A DNA stretch of 64,000 nt, taken from NCBI GenBank assembly GCA_001548435.1, contig AP017308.1, positions 5,837,030-5,901,029 of the forward strand. The letters are read 5' to 3'. Origin of the DNA: Leptolyngbya sp. NIES-3755 (GTDB lineage: Bacteria; Cyanobacteriota; Cyanobacteriia; Leptolyngbyales; Leptolyngbyaceae). Shown here one piece after another: positions 26,144 to 36,970 of this stretch. The position numbers were made by a program, and so were the translations under genes. Under the pieces are notes generated by a model. It worked only from the letters and a program-made list of their open reading frames with translations, had not been told where the DNA came from and made no database searches. Positions within the stretch are counted from its first letter, which is position 1, and each line of letters starts with the position of its first letter.

Positions 26144-26173
26144 CAGTGCATTATTTCTGATTCTGAATACCGG

Positions 26174-27232
26174 TTAAGGATAAAAGCTAAATTTCGGCAA
26201 TCCCAAAGTTTCATCCCAGCCCATCATAATGTTGAGACATTGAATGGCTTGTCCAGCTTGCCCCTTCATCAGATTGTCGATCGCTGACATGACAATCACT
26301 CGTCCCGTTCGCGCATCGACTTCAATCCCGATGTAGCAAAGATTGGTCCCACACGCCCATTTCGTTTGTGGATAGGTTCCACTCGGCAGCAACTTCACCC
26401 AGGGCGACGATCGATAAAATGCACCGTAAATGGTCAGCAAATCATCGCGAACCAATCCCGGATCACGTAACGTTGCGTAAACCGTTGCTAAAATCCCGCG
26501 CACCATCGGTATCAAATGTGGCGTGAATTGAATCAAGATTTCATGCCCTGCTAAATCGCTGCAAACCTGCTCTATCTCTGGAGTGTGGCGGTGTCTTGCC
26601 ACCCCATAAGCCCCCAGAGAATTATCGGCTTCTGCTAAAAGAAAGTTTGTTTTTGGTACACGTCCGCCTCCAGATGTTCCGGATTTTGCATCGATGATCG
26701 CGGTTTCTGGAACTATGAGTCCTTGTTTTAACAATGGAGACAATGCCAACAAACTTGCAGTCGGGTAGCATCCCGGACATCCTACTAATTGAGCTTGAGC
26801 GATTCGATCGCGATACAGTTCCGGCAAACCATAAACTGCCGTTTCTGCGATCGCTTGATCCTGTCGATCGCCGCCATACCACTGTTGATACACATTCAAA
26901 TCCGAGAAGCGATAATCGGCTGACAAATCCAGCACCTTACATCCCTTCTCAATTAAGACTGGAGCCATTTTCATCGCTAACCCATTCGGCAGCGACAAAA
27001 AGACGACTTCACAACGTTCAGCAATTTTATCGAGATCAATTGGTTCGATTTGCTGTTGTACCGCATGAAACAGATGTGGATACTGAGTAGAAAATTCCTG
27101 TCCAGCCGTGCTCTCTCCACCCAAGTAAGCCAACTTCAGGCGGGGATGCTCAAGCAGCAGGCGAACGAGCTGAACGCCCCCATAGCCTGATGCCCCAACT
27201 ATTCCAACGGAGACCCGTTCTGAATCACCCAT
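26174..27232 (-). CDS. argC: N-acetyl-gamma-glutamyl-phosphate reductase
   Basis: ArgC (352 aa from the ATG at 27232, which has GGAAGG upstream; the frame is open to 27289) reduces N-acetylglutamyl phosphate in arginine synthesis. The NADP loop is [12 protein letters not shown] near the start and the catalytic Cys is in [11 protein letters not shown]. Length matches the family. It stands alone, as arg genes usually do in cyanobacteria. Confidence 0.95.
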   Translation of the reverse strand: MGDSERVSVGIVGASGYGGVQLVRLLLEHPRLKLAYLGGESTAGQEFSTQYPHLFHAVQQQIEPIDLDKIAERCEVVFLSLPNGLAMKMAPVLIEKGCKVLDLSADYRFSDLNVYQQWYGGDRQDQAIAETAVYGLPELYRDRIAQAQLVGCPGCYPTASLLALSPLLKQGLIVPETAIIDAKSGTSGGGRVPKTNFLLAEADNSLGAYGVARHRHTPEIEQVCSDLAGHEILIQFTPHLIPMVRGILATVYATLRDPGLVRDDLLTIYGAFYRSSPWVKLLPSGTYPQTKWACGTNLCYIGIEVDARTGRVIVMSAIDNLMKGQAGQAIQCLNIMMGWDETLGLPKFSFYP

Positions 27233-27495
27233 ACCCGACCTTCCGTGAATCACCTTAATGTTTGCTGCATTGTAATGCCGATCGCGCAATTCTCAAAGTA
27301 CATCGAGAGAATTGTTCCTTCTACTCTAAGCGTTCCAGCGTATCGGAACTGCCTGTCTCGATACCAGTTGTGGCTCAAACTCAGGGTGGGGACTCACAGC
27401 AGATTAAAAAAACTTAAACCCTTCTTAACCCATGAAATCCAGAAGCCGTCGAACCGTATCCGCTGATGCTTGCGCCCTGTCTAGCATTCCACGTA

Positions 27496-27560
27496 AAAAG
27501 AATTACAATCAAAGGTAAGTTCCGTAGTCAAAAGAATTACAATCTAAAGACAAGTCCGCT
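27496..27560. repeat. Two-copy 34-bp direct repeat ahead of ribBA
   Basis: AAAAGAATTACAATC occurs at 27496-27510 and 27530-27544, followed in both cases by a similar A/G-rich tail ending AAGTCCG or AAGTTCCG. The repeat ends about 25 bp before the GTG start of ribBA, where it could serve as paired regulator sites. It does not resemble an FMN riboswitch. Confidence 0.6.
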
Positions 27561-27577
27561 TCAAGAAACTTTACGGT

Positions 27578-29284
27578 GTGGTCGCCTTGAACTTCTCTGT
27601 TAAATCGTCTCAACCAACCTATACCCAACCGTTCACCTTTGACTCGATCGAGGATGCGTTAGCTGATCTCCAAGCTGGGAAAGCGATCGTCGTTGTCGAT
27701 GATGAGAACCGAGAGAACGAGGGGGATGTCATCTGCGCCGCGCAGTATGCCACCGCTGACATGATCAATTTCATGGCAGTTTACGCAAGAGGTCTGATCT
27801 GTCTCGCCATGACTGGGGAGCGATTAGATGAGTTAGATATTCCGCTGATGGTGCGTGAAAACACGGACACGAATCAGACGGCGTTCACAGTTAGTATTGA
27901 TGCCTCGCCTCGAATCGGTGTTACTACGGGGATCTCCGCAGACGATCGAGCGAAAACGATCCAAGTGGTACTCGATCCTGAGACTCGTCCAACTGATTTG
28001 CGTCGTCCGGGTCATATTTTCCCGCTTCGAGCGCGAGAAGGTGGAGTGCTGAAACGAGCAGGACATACTGAAGCTGCGGTCGATTTGGCGCAGTTAGCGG
28101 GATTGTATCCAGCGGGTGTGATTTGCGAGATTCAAAATGCGGATGGTTCAATGGCGCGATTGCCAGAATTGATTCAGTACTCGAAAGAGCACGAGTTGAA
28201 GATTATTAGCATTGCGGATCTCATTAGCTATCGATTGCGGCATGAACGGTTCGTGCATCGGGAAACGGTTGCTGATTTGCCCTCTCAATTTGGGCACTTT
28301 AAAATTTACGGCTATCGGAACCTCCTAGATAATACGGAGCACGTTGCGATCGTCAAAGGCGATCCCGCAGAGTTCTCGAATCAGCCTGTGATGGTGCGGG
28401 TTCACTCCGAGTGTTTGACCGGCGATTCGCTGGGTTCACTTCGTTGTGATTGTCGAGTCCAGCTTGAAGCGGCTCTGAAAATGATTGAGCATAATGGCTC
28501 TGGAGTCGTGGTCTATCTGCGCCAGGAAGGACGTGGGATCGGACTGGTGAACAAGCTCAAAGCGTATTCGCTGCAAGATCTCGGACTGGATACGGTCGAA
28601 GCGAATGAACGATTGGGCTTCCCAGCAGATTTGCGCGATTATGGGGTCGGCGCTCAGATTTTGAATGATTTGGGTGTGAAAGAGATTCGATTGATTACGA
28701 ATAATCCTCGTAAGATCGCAGGTCTGAAAGGCTATGGATTGGAGATGGTCGATCGCGTTCCACTCTTGACCGAAGCCACGACCTACAACTTGAATTACTT
28801 AACGACCAAAGCAGAGAAACTGGGTCACTTGTTTCTTCGCACCTATTTGACCACGATCGCGCTGCATCTACGGGATAATCTCAACTCGGTGACGGAGCGT
28901 TATGCTCTGTTAGAAAAATTGCGGCATGTGGCGAAGTCTCACGATCTGATGCTTCAAGAAGAAAATCGACCGATGGCGTTAGCGTTGTTCGATCGCTCTT
29001 CATTGATCATTCATTTAGGATTCGAGCAAGAAATCGTCGATGATGCTGAATGGTACAAGTCACCGGAGCATCCGTTTAATCGATCGATCGCGAAAATTCT
29101 CGATGATATTGCGTTGGGCTTGTCATTAGAGAAACTGGAGTTCTTAGTTTCACCGGGAACTGACCCGCTCGTGGGACTGCAAGTTCAACTCGATCGACAA
29201 ACGTTCCCGCTGGGTCATCCACTCCCGTCTAAAGTCTGTGAAGCGCTTTCGACGCAAACGATTTACAGTTTTGTAAAACTCTAG
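27578..29284 (+). CDS. ribBA: Bifunctional riboflavin enzyme: DHBP synthase / GTP cyclohydrolase II
   Basis: 568 aa starting at GTG. Residues about 18-225 are 3,4-dihydroxy-2-butanone 4-phosphate synthase ([10 protein letters not shown], THxE-like [10 protein letters not shown]). Residues about 230-420 are GTP cyclohydrolase II with zinc Cys in [17 protein letters not shown] and GTP site RQEGRGIGL. An extra tail of about 150 residues, common in cyanobacterial RibBA, follows. Both enzymes supply the two precursors of riboflavin. It is convergent with nblS, 12 bp away. Confidence 0.95.
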   Translation: MVALNFSVKSSQPTYTQPFTFDSIEDALADLQAGKAIVVVDDENRENEGDVICAAQYATADMINFMAVYARGLICLAMTGERLDELDIPLMVRENTDTNQTAFTVSIDASPRIGVTTGISADDRAKTIQVVLDPETRPTDLRRPGHIFPLRAREGGVLKRAGHTEAAVDLAQLAGLYPAGVICEIQNADGSMARLPELIQYSKEHELKIISIADLISYRLRHERFVHRETVADLPSQFGHFKIYGYRNLLDNTEHVAIVKGDPAEFSNQPVMVRVHSECLTGDSLGSLRCDCRVQLEAALKMIEHNGSGVVVYLRQEGRGIGLVNKLKAYSLQDLGLDTVEANERLGFPADLRDYGVGAQILNDLGVKEIRLITNNPRKIAGLKGYGLEMVDRVPLLTEATTYNLNYLTTKAEKLGHLFLRTYLTTIALHLRDNLNSVTERYALLEKLRHVAKSHDLMLQEENRPMALALFDRSSLIIHLGFEQEIVDDAEWYKSPEHPFNRSIAKILDDIALGLSLEKLEFLVSPGTDPLVGLQVQLDRQTFPLGHPLPSKVCEALSTQTIYSFVKL

Positions 29285-29296
29285 ACCTTTGTTTTT

Positions 29297-31252
29297 TTAG
29301 GGTGCATTTACCGCTTCAAGTTCAGCCGGTTCAATCGTTAATTCTACGATCTCTGGCGTTTCTTGAAAAACCACGAGATCAAACCAGAATGTCGTTCCGC
29401 ACCCGACTTCGCTCACTAACCGGACTCGACTGCGATGCCGCTCGATAATGTTTTTCACGATCGAGAGTCCGAGTCCAGTGCCTTCGAGCGTATGCACCCG
29501 ATTTTCAACTCGGAAGAATCGATCGAAGATAGCTTCTTGATCAACTCCATCGATTCCAATTCCTGTGTCACACACTTCGACGCGAACAAACTGTTGAGAT
29601 TGAGCTTCATGCGTAGGGAGTGAATAAGCTCGAATGGCGACTTTTCCACCCGCTTCGGTGAATTTCAACGCATTGCCAACTAGATTCGCGAACACCTGAA
29701 GCAGAAGGTCGTAATGTCCAAATACGGGTGGTAAGTTTGGCTCGACATCTTGAATCAGTTCGATCCCTTTATCTTTTGCATTCAGTTGATAAGTTCTGAG
29801 CGTTTGTTCGATCGGTTGAATTAAGTCGATCGCTTCAAATTGATAAATCTTGCAGGACTCTAATCGAGAGAGATCGAGCACATCATTGACTAAGCGAGTT
29901 AATCGATCGGTTTCTCGATTTGCAGTCTCTAGGAATTCATGCTTCTGAGTGTCGGTCAATTCTTCGCCGTATTCATAAAGCGTTTCAATAAATGATTTGA
30001 TATTGAACAGTGGCGTTCTCAGTTCATGAGATACATTGCTGATGAACTGGCTCTTCGCTTCATTCAGTTCAACTTCGCGAGTAATGTCTTGAACGGTAAC
30101 AGCAATCCCTTTTACATTGTCGCGAACGGGATCAACCACAGCATTCAGTAAGACTCGCAGCGTTCGATTATTCGGCTCGATCGCGGTAATCCGAAATTCT
30201 GCTTCTTCTCGCAACTCGCCTTGCGCCATCTGAAACAGCGGTCGAGTCAGTTCAATCTGAACCGCGATCGGGAAAGCATGGAGCGCGTTTTCGCCTTCGA
30301 TCGCTTTACTATCCCAACCAAAAATCTTTCGAGCCGTTGGATTCGCTAACACGATCTGCATATTGGCATCGAGTAGCACTGCACCATCCGCGATCGTAGA
30401 AATCAGCGTTTCTAATTTTGCTTTCTCTGCGGTCAGTTCTTCAATGTTCTGCTCTTCATAGCGTTCTAATCGTTCTGCCATGTCATTGAAGCTGGCGATC
30501 AGTTCACTCAGTTCAACTCCTGCGCCGACTGGCAAATCAACGCGCTGTTTGAAGTTCCCCTTAGCAATATTGCGAACGCCGATGACCAATTCACGAATCG
30601 GTTTGGTGATTTGTAGCGCATTAAAGACGGCTCCAAGGATGACCATCACCCAGATCGAGACGAAAACAGCGATCGTCACATCTCGCGTTAAGTGTGAAGA
30701 AGTAACGACCGTTGGATTCGGATTTGTTCCGATCGCTAAAACACCCAAATATTTCCCTTCATAAACCAGTGGCACGAAGACATCTGTGACCTCGCCATCC
30801 GGAGTAATATGCTGGCGAACCATGGGTCGATCGGTACGATCGGTAAAATCTTCGGGCAGTTGAATCTTGCGCTGGATCGTTAACGAATTCTGAACTTCGG
30901 AATCAGAAAATGGAATTCCAAAAAAGATACTGCCTTCCGCGTCCGCATAAAGCATGTAGCGAATACTAGAAGTACTGCCATAAAACCGATGCGAAAATCG
31001 AGCGAGTTCGGTTCGATTCTCTTCATTCACCAAGGGCGAAACGTTCGCTGCTAACAGTAACCCCAAATCGCTACCAAATCGCGTATCGTTCATTCGGGCA
31101 TCCATCTGGATCGTATTCACCGCCCAAAAGGTTAAACCGCTCATGACGATCGAGACCACTAACGTAGCTGCCGCCATGAGTTTTGTCTGGAGGCTAAAAC
31201 CAGACCACCAGCGACGCAGAACATCCGGGATTTGAGCAACGTAGGATGACAC
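29297..31252 (-). CDS. nblS: Sensor histidine kinase NblS (Hik33/DspA)
   Basis: 651 aa with the NblS order of domains: helix (25-45), extracytoplasmic sensor (46-188), helix (190-213), HAMP (215-265), PAS (277-390), DHp with His409 in NVSHELRTP, and a HATPase domain with the N, G1 and G2 boxes (VGNALKFTEAGG, DTGIGID, GTGLGLSIV). NblS controls RpaB and so high-light genes, hlip genes and, in some species, nblA. Both an hlip and an nblA-like gene occur in this window. It lies 84 bp downstream of purD on the same strand, a gene order known from other cyanobacteria. Confidence 0.93.
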   Translation of the reverse strand: MSSYVAQIPDVLRRWWSGFSLQTKLMAAATLVVSIVMSGLTFWAVNTIQMDARMNDTRFGSDLGLLLAANVSPLVNEENRTELARFSHRFYGSTSSIRYMLYADAEGSIFFGIPFSDSEVQNSLTIQRKIQLPEDFTDRTDRPMVRQHITPDGEVTDVFVPLVYEGKYLGVLAIGTNPNPTVVTSSHLTRDVTIAVFVSIWVMVILGAVFNALQITKPIRELVIGVRNIAKGNFKQRVDLPVGAGVELSELIASFNDMAERLERYEEQNIEELTAEKAKLETLISTIADGAVLLDANMQIVLANPTARKIFGWDSKAIEGENALHAFPIAVQIELTRPLFQMAQGELREEAEFRITAIEPNNRTLRVLLNAVVDPVRDNVKGIAVTVQDITREVELNEAKSQFISNVSHELRTPLFNIKSFIETLYEYGEELTDTQKHEFLETANRETDRLTRLVNDVLDLSRLESCKIYQFEAIDLIQPIEQTLRTYQLNAKDKGIELIQDVEPNLPPVFGHYDLLLQVFANLVGNALKFTEAGGKVAIRAYSLPTHEAQSQQFVRVEVCDTGIGIDGVDQEAIFDRFFRVENRVHTLEGTGLGLSIVKNIIERHRSRVRLVSEVGCGTTFWFDLVVFQETPEIVELTIEPAELEAVNAP

Positions 31253-31336
31253 AGCAATAAAGATGAAGGTTAAAGAACAAAGAACAAAACTTAAACGTTT
31301 GTTTGTGTTTCCAATTTTTTCTTCATCTTACTGCGT

Positions 31337-32614
31337 TTACTTGCTCTTTACGCGGTGTCCGATATCGCGGCGATAGTACATGCCCTCGAATTGAATCCGA
31401 TCGACTGCCCGATAAGCTGCATGGATCGATTGATCAAACGTTTCCCCGATCGCGCTCACGCCAAAAACTCGTCCGCCTTCTGTGACTAATTGATAGTTCT
31501 TCAGTTGAGTTCCTGCATGAAACACAGCGGCTCCCGTTTCTTCTGCGGCTTCAATTCCAGTGACAGGCAAGCCTTTGGCATAACTTCCGGGATAACCACC
31601 TGATGCAATCACCACACAAGTTGCTGCGCCCGATTTCCATTCAATTTCAGGAAACTCCGCTAATTTCTGTTGAGTACAGGCGTATAGCAGCTTTTCTAAG
31701 GGCGTTTCAAGCAGTGGCAAAATCGCTTGAGTTTCTGGATCACCAAAGCGGCAATTGAATTCAATCACTTTCGGATCGCCTTCGGGCGTGATCATCAGTC
31801 CAGCATAAAGAACACCACGATAATCGATTTGTCGATCGCGCAATGTCTTGATCGCTGGCTCTAAAACTTCTTGCTGAATCCGATTCATCAGTTCTGGAGT
31901 CGCAATCGGGGCTGGCGCATACGCACCCATTCCACCGGTATTTTCTCCGGTGTCTCCTTCTCCAATCCGCTTATGGTCTTGAGCCGGTAACAGCGGACGA
32001 ATCGTTAAGCCATCTGTGACCGCAAGAATTGAAACTTCCTGTCCTGTAAGACATTCCTCAATGACGACTTGGCTTCCGGCTTCTCCAAACTGACCAGAAA
32101 AACACGCCTCGATCGCGCTTTCCGCTTGTTCAACCGATTCCGCCACAGTTACGCCTTTTCCAGCCGCTAAACCATCCGCTTTAATCACGATCGGTGCACC
32201 TTGAGCGCGAACGTACTCTTTTGCAGAATTCGCATCCGTGAACACCTCTGATTGTGCAGTCGGAATGCCTGCTTCACGCATCAACTCTTTCGCCCAAGCC
32301 TTACTCGATTCGATTTGTGCACCCGCTTGAGTCGGACCAAACACCGTTAAATCCTGCTGTCTCAAATAATCGGTAATGCCCAGAGAGAGCGGCAATTCAG
32401 GACCGACCACGACCATTCTAATATTATTCACCAAGGCATATCGCGCCATCCCCTCGAAATCATCGATCGACAACGCCAGATTTCGACAATTTTTCAGCGT
32501 TGCGGTTCCCCCATTTCCTGGAACACAAACGACCTGCTGCACTTGCGGGGACTGCAAGAACTTCCAAGCTAGGGCATGTTCACGCCCACCATTGCCAACG
32601 ACCAAAACTCTCAC
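31337..32614 (-). CDS. purD: Phosphoribosylamine-glycine ligase
   Basis: The start is the GTG at 32614, where MRVLVVGNGGREHAL begins and AGGGGAAC provides the ribosome site; the reading frame runs to 32740 but the extra 42 residues do not look like PurD. The 425-aa product is typical GARS, second step of de novo purine synthesis: 5-phosphoribosylamine plus glycine and ATP. ATP-grasp motifs are present (IKADGLAAGKGV, GENTGGMGAY, EFNCRFGDPE). Confidence 0.95.
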   Translation of the reverse strand: MRVLVVGNGGREHALAWKFLQSPQVQQVVCVPGNGGTATLKNCRNLALSIDDFEGMARYALVNNIRMVVVGPELPLSLGITDYLRQQDLTVFGPTQAGAQIESSKAWAKELMREAGIPTAQSEVFTDANSAKEYVRAQGAPIVIKADGLAAGKGVTVAESVEQAESAIEACFSGQFGEAGSQVVIEECLTGQEVSILAVTDGLTIRPLLPAQDHKRIGEGDTGENTGGMGAYAPAPIATPELMNRIQQEVLEPAIKTLRDRQIDYRGVLYAGLMITPEGDPKVIEFNCRFGDPETQAILPLLETPLEKLLYACTQQKLAEFPEIEWKSGAATCVVIASGGYPGSYAKGLPVTGIEAAEETGAAVFHAGTQLKNYQLVTEGGRVFGVSAIGETFDQSIHAAYRAVDRIQFEGMYYRRDIGHRVKSK

Positions 32615-32842
32615 AGTTCCCCTCACTCGTGAATGAATCTCATGACTAGCGCGATCGATCATGAATGTCACCGCTAGTCCAGTACAAATCTTAAGCCCAT
32701 CTGAAAAGTTTTTGATGCACAAAAAATCATGAATTTTCATTTTCTGGCTCTCAATCCGTTAAATTTGGAACGAATTTCCTGATCGGTACGGAAACTTTTC
32801 GGTAGCCTGGAATTCTGGTAGAACAAGACTTAGGATGCGACG

Positions 32843-34069
32843 ATGATCAAACGATGCCACTGGAGCGCGATCGTACTTGCCGGATTTTGCTCATTTTCTC
32901 TTTCTGTTCACGCGGCTGAACCGACTCCATCTCAACCCCCCGATCGCTTTTCAAATCCTCTTGAACTCAAAACCCCCGATCCGCTACTTCCCGGTGGCTT
33001 GAATCGCCCTTTATCCGAAGCGGAAAAGCAAACGCTTCGGACGGCGCTTGATCAATTAGACAAAGAGGCAACTGCGAAATTGCAATCAGGCGACACGATC
33101 GGCGCATTCAATCTTTGGAATCGTGAACTCCGCCTCAGACGTGCACTCGGATTGCTCGAAGAAGTCCAAGCTTTGGGACGAGTTGGAAATATCGCCTGGG
33201 TACAAAATCAGCCCATTCAAGTTCGATTTATTACTAATCGGCTGTCCGCAATTCAGACTCAAGTGCAGCAGCCATTAAACAACAATCAGGTCACATTGCC
33301 AGAACGATCGCAGATTCTCCCGGCGTTGGGGATCGCGTTTCAGCAAGTTCGATCGCCGGGTCTGGCTCTGAATGTGTATCAGCAAATGTTAGCGGAAGCT
33401 CGATCGCGCAAAGATGCCGTTGCAGAAGTGAACTTGCTCAATACGATCGGGCAATTGCATCTCAGTTGGTTTGACTATCCGAATGCGATCGCGACTTACA
33501 CGGAGCTTCTGAATCTAGCAAAGTCCCGCAACGATGCTGCAAATGTCGAATTGAACTTAATCCAGCTTGCTTATGTTCACGAACAAGCGAAACAACCCGC
33601 GCAAGCTGTTCCTTACCAACAACAACTCATCGAACTCTATCAACGCAATCCGCAGCAAGCTCGATCGATTGCCCCCTTAAAGATTCGACAAGCGGACAAT
33701 CTCGCCGCCGCCAATCAGTTAGAAACTGCCGAGAAAGCCTATCAAGAAGCGTTCCAACTTGCTCAGCCGTTAGGTCAACTTGCGTATGCGAGTGATGCCT
33801 TACGGAAATTGGGAGCGTTATATCGATCGAATAATCGACTCGATGCTGCTTTGCAGGTTTACGAATACCTAGCAAATGTTCAACAGCAAGCGTATGACTC
33901 GTTTGGCGTAATGGATGCGTTTGACCAGATTGGACAAATTCAACTTCAGCGTAAAGCGTTTCCAGAAGCGGCAAATGCGTTTCGTCAAGGATTAGAAGTC
34001 GCGAAGCAAGTTAATCATCGGGTGGATTACTTTACTGAACAGATTCAGAAAATTCAGGCATCTCGATAG
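32843..34069 (+). CDS. Secreted TPR-repeat protein
   Basis: 408 aa with a signal peptide (about 1-25, cleavage near VHAAEP), a Pro-rich entry, then at least five tetratricopeptide-like helical pairs (for example NAIATYTELLNLAKSRND, AEKAYQEAFQLAQPLGQ, AANAFRQGLEVAKQVN). A periplasmic scaffold; partner unknown. The next gene begins 33 bp later and may be co-transcribed. Confidence 0.8.
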   Translation: MIKRCHWSAIVLAGFCSFSLSVHAAEPTPSQPPDRFSNPLELKTPDPLLPGGLNRPLSEAEKQTLRTALDQLDKEATAKLQSGDTIGAFNLWNRELRLRRALGLLEEVQALGRVGNIAWVQNQPIQVRFITNRLSAIQTQVQQPLNNNQVTLPERSQILPALGIAFQQVRSPGLALNVYQQMLAEARSRKDAVAEVNLLNTIGQLHLSWFDYPNAIATYTELLNLAKSRNDAANVELNLIQLAYVHEQAKQPAQAVPYQQQLIELYQRNPQQARSIAPLKIRQADNLAAANQLETAEKAYQEAFQLAQPLGQLAYASDALRKLGALYRSNNRLDAALQVYEYLANVQQQAYDSFGVMDAFDQIGQIQLQRKAFPEAANAFRQGLEVAKQVNHRVDYFTEQIQKIQASR

Positions 34070-34102
34070 AATGAAGTGGTGTTTGAAGGGATTGAACTCA
34101 CT

Positions 34103-34573
34103 ATGAATAAACCGCTCGATGCTGAACAATCGATCGATGTCGCCACACGCATCAAAAGTAAAGCAAAATCAAGTTTCGATAATGCTGCAAAAGCGGTCTC
34201 CACCGTGGACGGAGCGGTTTATGTTCAGGGCTTTATCGTCTTCGTGGGTTCACCCTACAAACCCGTAGAACACGGTTGGCTAGAGTTAGACGATCGTATT
34301 CTCGATCCTACGCTGCCTCACTTAAATCGCAAGCCAGAACAATTGCATTACTATCCCGCGCAAAGATTAACCGCAAAGCAATTGAAAAAAGCGATCGACG
34401 AAGCCAAAGAAGACTATCCCGAAGATGATCCGTTACCCATCTACGGTTCCACGCCCTATGAATACTATGGCGATGTGATGTTAGGCGGTAAAGAATATCT
34501 CGCAGCTTACGAAGAGGCGAACGCGAAATGTGTAGAATTGAATCCGCCAAAACAACGTAATCAACAAAACTAA
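34103..34573 (+). CDS. Conserved-looking hypothetical protein
   Basis: About 156 aa from the ATG at 34103 (a GTG at 34076 is also possible). A soluble alpha/beta protein: SVYVQGFIV-like strands, a Tyr-rich central part and an acidic patch (EAKEDYPEDDP). I do not recognise the family. It lies between the TPR gene and crcB, with 1 bp to crcB, suggesting one transcript. Confidence 0.62.
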   Translation: MNKPLDAEQSIDVATRIKSKAKSSFDNAAKAVSTVDGAVYVQGFIVFVGSPYKPVEHGWLELDDRILDPTLPHLNRKPEQLHYYPAQRLTAKQLKKAIDEAKEDYPEDDPLPIYGSTPYEYYGDVMLGGKEYLAAYEEANAKCVELNPPKQRNQQN

Positions 34574-34574
34574 G

Positions 34575-34982
34575 GTGAATTTATTCGCAACGTTAAATCC
34601 CGAACTGCGAGGCGCGATCGCAATCAGTCTGGGCGCAATTCCGGGTGCATTGAGCCGCTACTATCTCACCCTGTTATTTGCTCGATGGTTCGGGGTTCAG
34701 TTTCCCTATGGGACATGCTTCATCAATATTACCGGGGCGATGATCATGGGATTCTTCGTCACCTATTTTTTGTCGCGTGGCATTGGTGCGCCCGAACTAC
34801 GATTGTTCTTCGCTGTCGGATTCTTAGGTTCCTACACGACATTTTCGACCTATGCACTCGAAACTTCAGTGCTGCTGAAATCTGGAAATCAGAGTTTGGC
34901 GTTGCTTTATTGGTTAGGAAGTGCCGCGATCGGGTATTTGGGATTAGAACTCGGCAGCTTCCTGGCTCGCAAACTAATTTAA
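34575..34982 (+). CDS. crcB: Fluoride channel CrcB/FluC
   Basis: 135 aa starting at GTG. Four membrane helices with the family marks GALSRYYLT, FPYGTCFINITGAMIMGF (pore Asn) and GSYTTFSTYALE (Phe-box). FluC dimers export fluoride. No fluoride riboswitch was seen; the gene is coupled to its upstream neighbour instead. Its last 9 bp overlap the convergent ferritin-like gene. Confidence 0.93.
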   Translation: MNLFATLNPELRGAIAISLGAIPGALSRYYLTLLFARWFGVQFPYGTCFINITGAMIMGFFVTYFLSRGIGAPELRLFFAVGFLGSYTTFSTYALETSVLLKSGNQSLALLYWLGSAAIGYLGLELGSFLARKLI

Positions 34983-35420
34983 GCCGGGATGAAAATCTCG
35001 CAGCATTTTCTTTAGTTCCATGCCGTGCAGTTCTTCCTGTCCAATCATGCCGCGTGTAAATTCCTCTAGATAAATGCTGGCATCTTCGACGACTTCTAAC
35101 AATTGTTTGTACAAATTCAACGCTGCGGTTTCGTGGTTCAAACTCTCTAGCAGAATGTCGTAGATCGAATGTTTATCGGTTTCTTCGATCGGGGCAATTC
35201 TCAAGCTCGGATGTCCTTCGAGTCCCGTGAGAATTTCCCCGACTTGTTGAGCATGGAGCAGAGATTCACTCGCTTGAGCTTTCAGGAACTGTACGATCGG
35301 AATTCGGTTGGGTCCCGTCACCATTAAGGAATAATGCGTATATCGCACCACACCCGCCAACTCTGCCTCCATAATCGTGTTCAGCAGATAAGTTGTCTTT
35401 TCTAGATTGAGTTCTCGCAT
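34974..35420 (-). CDS. Ferritin-like/bacterioferritin-type protein
   Basis: 148 aa, all helical. Possible di-iron ligands are Glu18 (MEAELAGVVRY), Glu53 and His56 (SESLLHAQQ), Glu in NHETAALNLY, and Glu127/His130 in QEELHGMEL. It could store or handle iron. Whether it binds heme is not clear. Convergent with crcB. Confidence 0.82.
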   Translation of the reverse strand: MRELNLEKTTYLLNTIMEAELAGVVRYTHYSLMVTGPNRIPIVQFLKAQASESLLHAQQVGEILTGLEGHPSLRIAPIEETDKHSIYDILLESLNHETAALNLYKQLLEVVEDASIYLEEFTRGMIGQEELHGMELKKMLRDFHPGLN

Positions 35421-35788
35421 GATGGGTTCACAAATGCCAAAAGACTAGATTCTCATAAACTGCGATCGAGTGAACGCTCATTTCTCTTGAAAAATCAGAG
35501 CTAGCGCAATTGTTGTAGAATAGCGTTTTTCTCAAGAATTGGTAAAGATTCTCATTAAAACGTTAACTCTAGGAAAGCGCGATCGCAGATCTGGGTTGAA
35601 TCAGAGCCGATAGAACATCTGTCTAATTACGTAAATTTTTTAGATGAATTTGCGGGAATTTAATGTGCTTAGCGGCGAAATCCGAGAAATTTTACCAAAG
35701 CTTCACTAAGAACAGTCAGAAATTATACGTAGATACAGTCAGTTTGCCTGAAAATAGGGGTAGCACACCGCACTTGGAGTCCATGCCC

Positions 35789-36865
35789 ATGCTTCTTAGT
35801 CAGCAGCTTGCCAATCAGTACTACATCTACGTGGATTCAAATAAGCCCCCAGAGCCTTGGGACATCTATAATCCCAGACCTCAGAATCGGGGTTTCGTGA
35901 CTTATTTTGGACGAGTATTGCAAGCTGTAGAGGAAAATCTTGGCAAGCAAGGACTGATCTTCTATGTCACACTGAGCGACATGCAGAAGCTACCGTCTTA
36001 TGGTGACAATGTGGTTGTATTAATCATCGGTGATGAACACTATCGAATTCCCCGATACATTCATCAAGTTGGAGCCATCTTTAAGTCGTATGGCACGTCT
36101 CAGGAAATGCGGTGGAAAGCATTAATGACGAAACCCAACTACCGCACCTTCATTACATTAGTGCAGTATTTCAGCAACTTATCGCTGCGGCTCCCCTTGA
36201 TCGTTCATTATGAGTTGCAAAAGTTGAGAGCGGCGCTAAGCAAAAAAGTTAGAATTGCGCCAATCTACGACATTCCAGGCGGGTATCATAACTCTGAAGA
36301 TCTGCCGATTAAACCGATCGACGATCGCGCTTATGATGTCTTCTTCGATGGCAGTGTTCAGAACAATCTGTATTCCAAATGGTCGCCTAAGAACTTTTTA
36401 AAGACTCCAAAAATCGTCGCTCGATCGCTGATGTTGCATCACCTCGATCGCTTCAAACAAAAATACTCTGAATTTCACATCCAGTTAGCGATTCGTCCTG
36501 CATTTGGAATGGTGAGTGAGGACGACGCAGGCAGCTATAGTAAGCACTTGATGAATACGAAAGTCTGTCTTGTGCCAAGAGGAACTACGCTTGAATCTTT
36601 CCGCATCTGTGAAGCTCTGCGCTACGGTTGTATTGTAATTGTTGAAGAATTACCCGATCGAGATTTTTACCGCAATGCTCCCGTCATCCGGATCAACGAT
36701 TGGAGTCATCTGGAGCCTGTACTTGCCGCACTGCTACGAGATCAAGAGCGGATGCGTGAAATTCATCAGCAAACTCTGGAATGGTGGGATGTGAAGCTTG
36801 CAGAACCCGTCGTTGGCAAACAAATTGCTGAGAAGCTGAACCAATTGCCTCACGTTCACGCCTAG
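35789..36865 (+). CDS. Exostosin-like glycosyltransferase (GT47 type)
   Basis: About 358 aa from the ATG at 35789, which has GGAG nine bases upstream; the frame is open to 35663 but the added residues look noncoding. The C-terminal half is exostosin-like: YDVFFDGSV, then CLVPRGTTLESFRICEALRYGCIVIV, the nucleotide-sugar-binding block with the conserved acidic and Arg residues. It should add a sugar to a surface polysaccharide. It is monocistronic. Confidence 0.8.
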   Translation: MLLSQQLANQYYIYVDSNKPPEPWDIYNPRPQNRGFVTYFGRVLQAVEENLGKQGLIFYVTLSDMQKLPSYGDNVVVLIIGDEHYRIPRYIHQVGAIFKSYGTSQEMRWKALMTKPNYRTFITLVQYFSNLSLRLPLIVHYELQKLRAALSKKVRIAPIYDIPGGYHNSEDLPIKPIDDRAYDVFFDGSVQNNLYSKWSPKNFLKTPKIVARSLMLHHLDRFKQKYSEFHIQLAIRPAFGMVSEDDAGSYSKHLMNTKVCLVPRGTTLESFRICEALRYGCIVIVEELPDRDFYRNAPVIRINDWSHLEPVLAALLRDQERMREIHQQTLEWWDVKLAEPVVGKQIAEKLNQLPHVHA

Positions 36866-36970
36866 CCGCGCACTTTAAAGACAAATAGAGCGCCATCGAT
36901 TATCAATCGTCTATGTTGGCAATTGCCCAAGTTAAAATAAAAAGACAATGATTGAAATGAGGTTATATCG

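Noticed and set aside
27290-27577. FMN riboswitch before ribBA
   Set aside because: No conserved FMN-aptamer blocks are visible; only the direct repeat is present.
34500-34580. Fluoride riboswitch before crcB
   Set aside because: The gene starts 1 bp after the preceding ORF and there is no room or motif for the aptamer.
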